Below, piece by piece: positions 1 through 7,247 of a stretch of DNA of 16,322 nucleotides (within the stretch, counting starts at the first letter, position 1; each line of letters opens with the position of its first letter). Location of the stretch: NCBI GenBank assembly GCA_902766585.1, contig CACXDV010000065.1:1-16322 (forward strand), read 5' to 3'. The notes below the pieces were generated by a model that had not been told where the DNA came from, did no database searches, and saw nothing but the letters and a program-made list of their open reading frames with translations. Origin of the DNA: an uncultured Ruminococcus sp. GTDB taxonomy: Bacteria > Bacillota > Clostridia > Oscillospirales > Acutalibacteraceae. A program made the position numbers and the translations under genes.

Positions 1-1
1 A

Positions 2-32
2 TCAGCGGCTTCAACATAATAGAAGCCGCTGA
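2..32 (-). terminator. Hairpin, probable terminator of the long minus-strand operon
   Basis: A perfect 11-bp inverted repeat (TCAGCGGCTTC / GAAGCCGCTGA) with a 9-nt loop lies 40 bp after the stop codon of the PASTA kinase gene. The stem is GC-rich and sits where an intrinsic terminator for the operon would be. The T-run expected on the minus strand would fall before position 1, outside the window, so termination cannot be confirmed. It could also serve a gene approaching from the left on the plus strand, although no T-run follows it on that side. Confidence 0.6.
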
Positions 33-72
33 CTGCTTTGATTATCAGTCCCTGTAATTTTTCCATTACCGA

Positions 73-2628
73 TCAGCGAAAGATCAGGAATGCATCAGGA
101 TCAAATCTTCCTGCTGCATACAGCTCAACCGGTGTTTCGGGCGAATTACCGTTTGATGTGCTGTGGGGTGAATCCTCTAACTTATGCTGTGCCTCGATAT
201 CCAGAGCAATAATTTCATCCAAATCCTCAGAAGCATTGATCTTCTCTATATATTCATTCAGGATAGCCTCTGCAAGAGCCCATTCCTCATCAGAATAGTA
301 GTACTTGTTTGCATAATTAGTTATCTCCTCGATCGCTGCAAGTCTTGCCTGCTCAAGCTCATCGGGAGCAAGCGTGGATGATTCCTCAGGCTTGCTGGAT
401 TCCTCAACAGAGGACTCCGGCTTTGAGGTGCTGAGCTTATCATCAATAAGTCCCTTTGAATAATCAAGAAGCTCATATACCTCTTTAGGATCAGTCGAAT
501 CCTCAATGCTTGCATAGAAGTTATCAATTATCTTCTGAACAGCATCCTTATCAGCCCTGCTGAGTGTTGAGAGATCGACATAGCTTTCGATCTGATTTCT
601 TGCATCTTCCTTTGCCTCATCAAGAAGCGGATTAGAGGATTCCTTCTCCTTGACCTTGTAATTGGTATCAAGATATGTTCTTGTTACCTTTGAAAGCTTG
701 AAGTCAAATATATACTCGGCATATCTGCCCTTCTTATCACCGTTGTCGATATCAACGCGAACTGTCTTTTTATTGTCCTGAGCGCCCTTCGGGCTGATAT
801 CAAGCACTACCTTGAAGCCCTTTGCAGGTCTGCCGCTGTAGCTTGAATCCTCCTTACCGTCAACGAATACGGTAACTGTGATCTCTGCATCCTCTTCCTC
901 GGGAAGCTCGACCTCATACTTAAGATTCTTCTGCTGCTTGCTGCCGTCACTTACCTGAATATTGATAAGGCTGCCCTTTGAAAGCTTATTGCCCGGAAGC
1001 GGATCGGTCGATACTACCTTACCCTCATCCTTTGCGCTTGCAACGCTTACCTTCTGTGTTGTAAAGCCCTTGGACTCAAGCTCTGCCTTTGCTCTGTCAA
1101 ATGTAAGGTCAGATACATTCGGGACCTCTACCTTTTCTGTAGCCGGACCGTCACTTACGATAAGAGTGATATTTGTGCCTATCTCCTGATTTGTACCCTC
1201 CTGCGGTGAACACTCAATAACATAGCCTTTTTTAAGCTCTGTGCTGTTCACGCGGACAACGGTATAATTGAAGAATTTGCTTTCCAGCTTTACGATTGCC
1301 TCCTGCTCCGAATAATTCTTGAGCTTCGGAACCTGTACCGTAGTACTTTCGCTGTTTATCACAAGCTTGATTGCAGCATTTTCCTTGACCTTCTTGGAGC
1401 CTGCCTCGGGATCCTGTGAAAGCACTGAATTAAGCGGCTTATCGTTGCGGTATTCCGCTTCAATATCAAATTTAAACTTATATGACTTATCCTTCTGAAT
1501 TTCGTCATACATCATACCGACAAACTGAGGCACATCGACATCCTTTGTCTCGTTTGCCTTCATATTGTTATTAACCATCATATAGATAAGGAAGCCTATC
1601 GCGGCAACTACCATAAGAGAAACAAGTACTGTAAGCCATTTTATGATAGTTCTTGATACATTTCCCGAAAGCTCATCATCATAGCTGTTGTATGAATCAT
1701 CATAAGCCGGCTCGGGAGCAGCGGAGGGAACCTTATTTATTGAATCAACATACTTTGTCGGAGTTTCATCAACATAATAATTGTAACGGAACTTTACCGA
1801 AGGGTTATGACGGAATATCTCGATAGCCTCAAGCATTTCCTTTGCGCTTGCATAACGCTGTGAGGGATTCTTCCTCATAGCTTTAAGGGTTATCTCCTCA
1901 ATTCCCTCCGGGACCTTGGGATTTATCTCACGCAGGGGCTTAGGATCGTCCTGCATCTGCATTATTGCAACTGAAACAGGGCTGTCGGCTTCAAACGGAA
2001 GCTTTCCTGTAAGCATCTCATAAAGCATGATACCAACACTGTAGATATCAGCCTTACAGTCAGTAGCATCTCCTCTTGCCTGTTCAGGCGCGATATAATG
2101 AACTGAGCCTATAGCCTTATCGGTCATAGTTTTTGTTTCCGTATCTGCAAATCTTGCAATACCGAAATCAGTGACCTTTATCGTACCGTCCTGCAAAAGC
2201 ATGATATTCTGGGGCTTCATGTCACGGTGTACTATTCCCTTTTCATGCGCGTGCTGCAATGCCTGAAGTATCTGTACGGTAAAGTGAACTGCTTCCTTCC
2301 ATGGTATAACGTGCTGATGACTGATATACTCCTTGAGAGTGATACCGTCTATGTATTCCATTACGATATACTGTATCTTGTCTCCGAAGCTTACATCATT
2401 TACCTTAACGATATTGGGGTGTGAAAGTACGGCTATAGCCTTGCTTTCATTCTTGAAACGACGGATAAAGTCGGAGTTATTGAGAAACTCCTCCTTCAAA
2501 ATCTTAATGGCAACTGTTGTATCATCGACTGAATCATATGCCTTATAGACCATTGCCATTCCGCCGACACCGATAAGCTCCTGAATTTCATATCTGCCAT
2601 CAAGTCGTTTTCCGGTATATTTATCCAC
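73..2628 (-). CDS. prkC: PASTA-domain Ser/Thr protein kinase (PrkC/StkP family) with extended C-terminus
   Basis: This is a membrane Hanks-type Ser/Thr kinase that phosphorylates cell-wall, division and translation proteins and senses muropeptides or lipid II outside the cell (known for the family). Seen: a kinase domain at about residues 12-270 with glycine loop GVGGMAMVYKA, catalytic Lys42, HRD Asp136, DFG Asp154, a Thr-rich activation loop at 163-175 and APE at 180-182; one membrane segment at about 331-352; three PASTA domains at about 362-427, 430-497 and 498-562; then about 290 further residues. That tail has a beta-rich part, two similar helical modules (about 667-731 and 757-819) and a Ser/Pro/Glu linker between them. 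At 851 aa it is longer than typical PrkC (about 650 aa). I chose the GTG at 2628, which gives MDKYTGKRLDGRYEI, because AAAGGAG lies 8 nt before it; the in-frame GTG at 2646 has no such site. The ribosome site overlaps the end of the phosphatase gene, suggesting translational coupling. Confidence 0.95.
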   Translation of the reverse strand: MDKYTGKRLDGRYEIQELIGVGGMAMVYKAYDSVDDTTVAIKILKEEFLNNSDFIRRFKNESKAIAVLSHPNIVKVNDVSFGDKIQYIVMEYIDGITLKEYISHQHVIPWKEAVHFTVQILQALQHAHEKGIVHRDMKPQNIMLLQDGTIKVTDFGIARFADTETKTMTDKAIGSVHYIAPEQARGDATDCKADIYSVGIMLYEMLTGKLPFEADSPVSVAIMQMQDDPKPLREINPKVPEGIEEITLKAMRKNPSQRYASAKEMLEAIEIFRHNPSVKFRYNYYVDETPTKYVDSINKVPSAAPEPAYDDSYNSYDDELSGNVSRTIIKWLTVLVSLMVVAAIGFLIYMMVNNNMKANETKDVDVPQFVGMMYDEIQKDKSYKFKFDIEAEYRNDKPLNSVLSQDPEAGSKKVKENAAIKLVINSESTTVQVPKLKNYSEQEAIVKLESKFFNYTVVRVNSTELKKGYVIECSPQEGTNQEIGTNITLIVSDGPATEKVEVPNVSDLTFDRAKAELESKGFTTQKVSVASAKDEGKVVSTDPLPGNKLSKGSLINIQVSDGSKQQKNLKYEVELPEEEDAEITVTVFVDGKEDSSYSGRPAKGFKVVLDISPKGAQDNKKTVRVDIDNGDKKGRYAEYIFDFKLSKVTRTYLDTNYKVKEKESSNPLLDEAKEDARNQIESYVDLSTLSRADKDAVQKIIDNFYASIEDSTDPKEVYELLDYSKGLIDDKLSTSKPESSVEESSKPEESSTLAPDELEQARLAAIEEITNYANKYYYSDEEWALAEAILNEYIEKINASEDLDEIIALDIEAQHKLEDSPHSTSNGNSPETPVELYAAGRFDPDAFLIFR

Positions 2629-2642
2629 TAACAAAACTCCTT

Positions 2643-3371
2643 TCACTCTGAGATGACCGCAACGGTAATATTATCGCTGCCGCCAAGCTCCTTTGAATGC
2701 TCAACCAGCCGGGCAGTCAATTCGTCCCCGTCATAACGGCGCACATATTCCAGCAATGTATCATCCGAAAAATAATTGGACATTCCATCGGTACAAAGCA
2801 CCAGCGCTGCGCCGTCATCGAATTCTACAGTGTTGTAATCAGTCCTGAGACTCTGCTCGGTCCCGAGCGCCCTCGTAATAAGATTGCGTTTCGGGTGATT
2901 CCTTGCCTGTTCCTTTGTCAGTTCACCCATATCAACAAGCTGCTGAACGACCGAATGGTCTGTTGTGACCTGACGAATGCCTTCATCTCCGCAGATGTAG
3001 GCACGGCTGTCTCCTGCATGAACGATATGTGCGCGTTTTTTCTTTACAATGGCGCAGACCACTGTTGTACCCATTCCCGAAAGGGTGGGGACATGAACGG
3101 ACATATCGTATACAGCCCTGTTGGCATATTCTACGGAAAGCATCATAAGATTTCTTATTTCCTCCGGAGTAAGCTCCTCGCTGTATCCGCTTTTTAATGA
3201 TTCCGCTATGTTTTCTACAGCGACACGGCTTGCTGTACTGCCGCCGTTGGCACCGCCCATTCCGTCGCAGACGACAGCCCAGACAGCCCCGTCGGGAAAT
3301 TCACCCGACATACAGTAATCCTGATTTGAACTTCTCGTCAAACCAATATCACTTTTTGTAAATACCCTCAT
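2643..3371 (-). CDS. prpC: PP2C-family Ser/Thr protein phosphatase (PrpC/Stp)
   Basis: This metal-dependent phosphatase removes phosphate from targets of the adjacent PASTA kinase and from the kinase itself (known for PrpC/Stp). All PP2C hallmarks are visible in 242 aa, a normal length: RSSNQD at 13-18, the metal-binding CDGMGG around Asp36, GDSR in the middle, CTDGMS near residue 195, and the C-terminal GSDNIT with Asp233. It has no signal peptide or membrane segment, so it is cytosolic. The ATG at 3371 is preceded by AAGGAGGAAAG. It starts 15 bp after rlmN. Its TGA stop falls inside the leader of the kinase gene, keeping the phosphatase and kinase in fixed order in one transcript. Confidence 0.96.
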   Translation of the reverse strand: MRVFTKSDIGLTRSSNQDYCMSGEFPDGAVWAVVCDGMGGANGGSTASRVAVENIAESLKSGYSEELTPEEIRNLMMLSVEYANRAVYDMSVHVPTLSGMGTTVVCAIVKKKRAHIVHAGDSRAYICGDEGIRQVTTDHSVVQQLVDMGELTKEQARNHPKRNLITRALGTEQSLRTDYNTVEFDDGAALVLCTDGMSNYFSDDTLLEYVRRYDGDELTARLVEHSKELGGSDNITVAVISE

Positions 3372-3386
3372 GTACAGCTTTCCTCC

Positions 3387-4424
3387 TTATCCGGAAGTTT
3401 CATTCAGGCTCTGTCTCCTGAGCTGTCCGCAGGAGGCATTGATATCACTTCCGAGTGTTCTGCGTATCGTTGCAGTGATACCGAAGCCTTCAAGAATTTT
3501 TATAAAAGAATCCATTCGTTCTTTTTTACTTTTGTGATATCCCGTTCCGCCTACAGCATTTACAGGTATAAGATTGACATGGGCAATTATCCCCTTAAGC
3601 CTTCCTCCAAGCTCCCTCGCGCAGGCATCGCTGTCATTTACGCCGTCGATCATGGCATACTCAAAGGAGATCCTTCTTCCCGTATTGTCACTGTAATATC
3701 TGCAGGCCTTCAAAAGCTCATCCACGCCGTATTTCCTGTTTATCGGCATAGTACGGCTCCTTATCTCGTCATTCGGCGCGTGAAGGGATACCGAAAGCGT
3801 AAGCTGCAGCCTTTTGTCCGCAAGCTCATATATTCTCGGAACGATACCGCAGGTCGAAAGAGATATATGCCTCATGCCGATATTCATTCCTTCATCATGG
3901 CTTACAAGCTTCAGAAAACGCATCACATTATCAAAATTATCCAGCGGCTCGCCCATACCCATAAGCACCACATTGGATATCCTTATTCCGTTGTCCTTTT
4001 GCTCGGACTGGAGCTGAGACAGCATTTCAGACGCGGTAAGGTTCCTGCAAAAGCCTCCCTGTCCTGTTGCGCAGAAGGTACAGCCCATTTTACAGCCCAC
4101 CTGAGTCGATATGCAGGCGGTATAGCCGTGGTGATATTTCATCAGCACAGACTCCACCGTTTCCCCGTCCTCAAAGGAAAACAGATATTTCTCTGTATCA
4201 TCATAAGACGAAATTAATTTTTTTTCAATAGTTGCTTTTGATATATAGCAGTTCTCAACAAGTTTTTCTCTTAATGCTTTTGAAATATTGGTCATTTCGT
4301 CAAAGGAATTGACACCCGAATGAAGCCATTTAAACACCTGCTTTGCTCTGTAGGAGGGCTCGCCCATATCTTTAAGCATTTCTGCAAGCTCTTCGGGGAA
4401 CATAGATTTAATATCCTTTTTCAA
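3387..4424 (-). CDS. rlmN: Dual-specificity rRNA/tRNA adenine-C2 methyltransferase RlmN
   Basis: This radical-SAM enzyme methylates C2 of A2503 in 23S rRNA and A37 in some tRNAs, supporting translational accuracy (established for RlmN). The [4Fe-4S]/SAM motif CKMGCTFC is at Cys111/115/118, and the methyl-carrying cysteine lies in DINASCGQL near the C-terminus (Cys332). MGMGEPLDN and SLSTCGI also match the family. Length is 345 aa from the start chosen here. I prefer the TTG at 4424 (MKKDIKSMF) because AGAAGGA lies about 10 nt upstream. The in-frame GTG at 4433 overlaps the rsmB stop (GTGA) but is almost on top of that ribosome site. Either way the gene is translationally tied to rsmB. Confidence 0.96.
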   Translation of the reverse strand: MKKDIKSMFPEELAEMLKDMGEPSYRAKQVFKWLHSGVNSFDEMTNISKALREKLVENCYISKATIEKKLISSYDDTEKYLFSFEDGETVESVLMKYHHGYTACISTQVGCKMGCTFCATGQGGFCRNLTASEMLSQLQSEQKDNGIRISNVVLMGMGEPLDNFDNVMRFLKLVSHDEGMNIGMRHISLSTCGIVPRIYELADKRLQLTLSVSLHAPNDEIRSRTMPINRKYGVDELLKACRYYSDNTGRRISFEYAMIDGVNDSDACARELGGRLKGIIAHVNLIPVNAVGGTGYHKSKKERMDSFIKILEGFGITATIRRTLGSDINASCGQLRRQSLNETSG

Positions 4425-4429
4425 AAATG

Positions 4430-5761
4430 TCACTTCCTTCTGACCATACTTATGAAGAAGCCGTCATACCCGTCTCTCTGCGGAAAAAGCGTAAGCTCGT
4501 TTTCAGGCTCTTCTATCCTTCTTTCTATCGCTGCGGGGAGCTTTATCGGGTACGCTTCAAACTCCTCATGCTCCCTCAGAAATCTTCTTATATTTTCACC
4601 GTTTTCGGCGGGATTAAGCGTACAGGTGGAATATATCAGCAGTCCTCCGCTTTTCAGAAAGCCCGCACAGTTTTCAAGTATACTGTACTGCACCTCCGGC
4701 AAAACGGTCATTCCGGTATCAGATTTATACCTCAGTTCAGGCTTTCGCCTTATTATTCCCAGACCTGAGCAGGGCACGTCACATATTACCCTGTCGGCAT
4801 CAGGCAGACCTGAAGCCTCACTCATATCTCCGCAAAGCGTCTCAATGATATCTATTCCAAGCCTTTCGGCTCCGCTTTTGACAAGACCTGTTCTATGCTC
4901 ATACAGGTCACAGGAAACTATCCTTCCTTTATTTTTCATATATTCGGCAATAGTAAAGCTTTTTCCTCCCGGAGCGCTGCAGGCATCTATTACCGTCTGC
5001 CCCTCTTCTGCTTCAAGCAGAAGGCAGCAAAGCTGAGAAGATGTATCCTGAATATGAAACAGTCCCTCGGAATACTGCGAAAGCTCTTCTACAGCACCCG
5101 TTCCGTCAAGCATGATACAGTCCGGTATATACTGTGAAGGTTCAGCCTTTACACTGCTTTCATTAAGCGAAGCTATCAGTTCATCCTCAGTTAGCTTAAG
5201 CGTATTAACTCTTGCAGTCAACGGCGGTCTGCCGTCAAGTGAGGAAAGTATGCTTTCGCACAGCTCATCACCGTAACTCTCCCTCCACAGCCTTATTATC
5301 GGCTCAGGACAGGAGTATTTAACGGAAAGGAATTTGTTCTTCCCCTTTTTCTTATTCGGATAAAGCAGTTCATTTTTTCTTGCTGCTGTCCTCAGAATAC
5401 CGTTTACAAAGCCCGAAGCCTTGTAAAGCTTATTGTCCTTACACAGCTTGACGCTTTCATTCACCGCTGCGGAGGCAGGTACGCTGTTCATAAAAAACAA
5501 CTGATACAGTCCCATTCTCAGTATCACCAGAACAGGAGCATCAAGCTCATTCACAGGCTTGGAGGAATATTGAGACAGGTTATAATCAAGCAGCAGCTTC
5601 TTCTCCAGAACGCCGTAAAAAAGCCTTGAAACAAAAGACCTGTCACTCAGCTCAACGTCAAAATCCGAAAGTATATTGCCGAGCACGATATTTGAATAGG
5701 AATGGTCGGTCTCTACATCCATCAAAGCCTGAAATGCTATCTGTCTCGCTGATAAGCCCAT
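4430..5761 (-). CDS. rsmB: 16S rRNA m5C967 methyltransferase RsmB (Sun/Fmu)
   Basis: This enzyme methylates C5 of cytidine 967 in 16S rRNA using SAM. The first 130 residues or so form a NusB-like RNA-binding domain (start MGLSARQIAFQALMDVE). The C-terminal part is a Nop2/Sun methyltransferase with SAM motif DACSAPGGKS at about 257-267, DVPCSGLG at about 327-334 and STCTLNPAENGE at about 376-387; the cysteines of the last two are the base-release and nucleophile pair of the family. The end, DGYDGFFISMVRRK, is also typical. 443 aa is the usual length. The ATG at 5761 follows AAGGAGA at normal spacing, 12 bp after fmt. Confidence 0.96.
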   Translation of the reverse strand: MGLSARQIAFQALMDVETDHSYSNIVLGNILSDFDVELSDRSFVSRLFYGVLEKKLLLDYNLSQYSSKPVNELDAPVLVILRMGLYQLFFMNSVPASAAVNESVKLCKDNKLYKASGFVNGILRTAARKNELLYPNKKKGKNKFLSVKYSCPEPIIRLWRESYGDELCESILSSLDGRPPLTARVNTLKLTEDELIASLNESSVKAEPSQYIPDCIMLDGTGAVEELSQYSEGLFHIQDTSSQLCCLLLEAEEGQTVIDACSAPGGKSFTIAEYMKNKGRIVSCDLYEHRTGLVKSGAERLGIDIIETLCGDMSEASGLPDADRVICDVPCSGLGIIRRKPELRYKSDTGMTVLPEVQYSILENCAGFLKSGGLLIYSTCTLNPAENGENIRRFLREHEEFEAYPIKLPAAIERRIEEPENELTLFPQRDGYDGFFISMVRRK

Positions 5762-5773
5762 ATATTATTCTCC

Positions 5774-6697
5774 TTATGAAAAATGAAGCTCACCGGCATC
5801 ATTAACATGAAGTCCGTTTACAAATGCCGAAGCTGACATTTTCTTTTTTCCCTCAGGCTGAAGCTCAACTATCTCTAAAGCGCCCTCACCACAGGCAACA
5901 ATAAGAGGATTAAGTGATAAAACCTCTCCCGGATCACCCTTGCCCTTTGAAATAAGTGTACGGTGTATTTTTATTCTTCTGCCGTTGAGCATTGCGCTTG
6001 CGCTCGGCCATGAATTGAGTCCCCTGACCTGATTATGTATCTCACGCGCACTTCTGCCGAAATTTATTTCCGACATTTCCTTTGTAAGCTTTCCGACATG
6101 AGTAGCCTTGCTTTCATCCTGCTTTTCGCGGGTAAGCGTACCCTCTGAGGCGCTGTGTACGACCTTAACTATAAGCTCCGCGCCCATAATGGACAATCTG
6201 TCATGCAGCTCATCGGCTGTTTCATTTTCACCGATCTCAGTTTCCGACTTCATCAGGATATCGCCTGTATCTATACCGATATCCATACACTGAGCGGTAA
6301 CACCTGTTACGGTACAGCCGTCAAGCACCGACTGCTGTATCGGTGCAGCGCCTCTGTACAGCGGGAGAAGGGACGCATGGATATTCACACAGCCGTAGAC
6401 CGGCATATCTATGATCTCCTTCGGAAGTATCTTTCCGTATGCCACAACAACTATCATTTCAGGTGAAAGGCTCCTCAGCTGCTCCTGGATCTCAGCATCC
6501 TTCAAGGTCATAGGCTGATATACATCAAGACCGTATTCAAGCGCCCTTTCCTTGACGGGAGGAGGTGTCATGGTATAGCCCCTGCCCTTCGGCTTATCGG
6601 GCTGAGTAAATACTCCGGCTATCTCATTTCCGTCCTTTACAAGAGCGTCAAGACACGGAACGGCAAAGTCGGGAGTACCCATAAAAACAATTCTCAT
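5774..6697 (-). CDS. fmt: Methionyl-tRNA formyltransferase
   Basis: It transfers a formyl group from 10-formyl-tetrahydrofolate to initiator Met-tRNA, the first step of formyl-Met translation initiation. Seen: N-terminal MRIVFMGTPDFAVPCL (Rossmann-type formyltransferase start), the folate/catalytic motif VNIHASLLPLYRGAAPI at about 104-120, GIDTGDIL at about 143-150, and a C-terminal OB-type tRNA-binding domain (VRGLNSWPSA onward). 307 aa is normal. The ATG at 6697 follows AAAGGAAA. It sits directly after def, whose product later removes the formyl group; this pairing is conserved across bacteria. Confidence 0.97.
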   Translation of the reverse strand: MRIVFMGTPDFAVPCLDALVKDGNEIAGVFTQPDKPKGRGYTMTPPPVKERALEYGLDVYQPMTLKDAEIQEQLRSLSPEMIVVVAYGKILPKEIIDMPVYGCVNIHASLLPLYRGAAPIQQSVLDGCTVTGVTAQCMDIGIDTGDILMKSETEIGENETADELHDRLSIMGAELIVKVVHSASEGTLTREKQDESKATHVGKLTKEMSEINFGRSAREIHNQVRGLNSWPSASAMLNGRRIKIHRTLISKGKGDPGEVLSLNPLIVACGEGALEIVELQPEGKKKMSASAFVNGLHVNDAGELHFS

Positions 6698-6730
6698 ATA
6701 TATATTTCCTTTCGCGTGAAAACGGACCGA

Positions 6731-7228
6731 TCAGGACCTTTTATTCTTTTTCTGAGACTGTGCCATTTCTATTTCCTCAGGATCAAGCTTTTTAATGATA
6801 TGCTCTTTAAACAGTATACCGTCAAGATGATCATTTTCGTGGCAGATAGCCTTTGCATAAAGTCCCTCTGCATTAACGGTAAACTGATCGCCGTATCTGT
6901 TAAGCGCTGAAACCGTTACATACATCGGTCTCTCAGTTATGCCGAATTCACCCGGACATGAAAGACAGCCCTCGCTGCCCTCCTGTCTGCCCTTTGTCTT
7001 GATGATCTTCGGATTTACAAATTCCTGCTTGCCGTCACCTATATCAATAACAAATATTCTTCTGAGAATTCCGACCTGCGGAGCGGCAAGACCAACGCCC
7101 TCGCCGTTTTTCATAGTTTCATACATATCATCAAGCAATGCGGCAAGCTTATCGTCAAAGCGTTCTACAGGACGGCAGATCTTTGTAAGAACAGGATCTC
7201 CTTCTTTAACAATATTTCTGATAGCCAT
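6731..7228 (-). CDS. def: Peptide deformylase
   Basis: A metalloenzyme that removes the N-formyl group from nascent proteins. The three family motifs are intact: GVGLAAPQVG (44-53), EGCLS (86-90) and HENDH (130-134), giving metal ligands Cys88, His130 and His134 and catalytic Glu131. It is 165 aa, ending in a Lys-rich tail (SQKKNKRS), which fits the usual deformylase length. The ATG at 7228 is preceded by AGGAGGAA. It lies 19 bp after priA and 33 bp before fmt. Confidence 0.97.
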   Translation of the reverse strand: MAIRNIVKEGDPVLTKICRPVERFDDKLAALLDDMYETMKNGEGVGLAAPQVGILRRIFVIDIGDGKQEFVNPKIIKTKGRQEGSEGCLSCPGEFGITERPMYVTVSALNRYGDQFTVNAEGLYAKAICHENDHLDGILFKEHIIKKLDPEEIEMAQSQKKNKRS

Positions 7229-7247
7229 AACTATTCCTCCTGAGTTT

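Noticed and set aside
4320..5036. 238-codon plus-strand open frame opposite rlmN and rsmB
   Set aside because: Antisense shadow with no ribosome site; rsmB motifs occupy the other strand.
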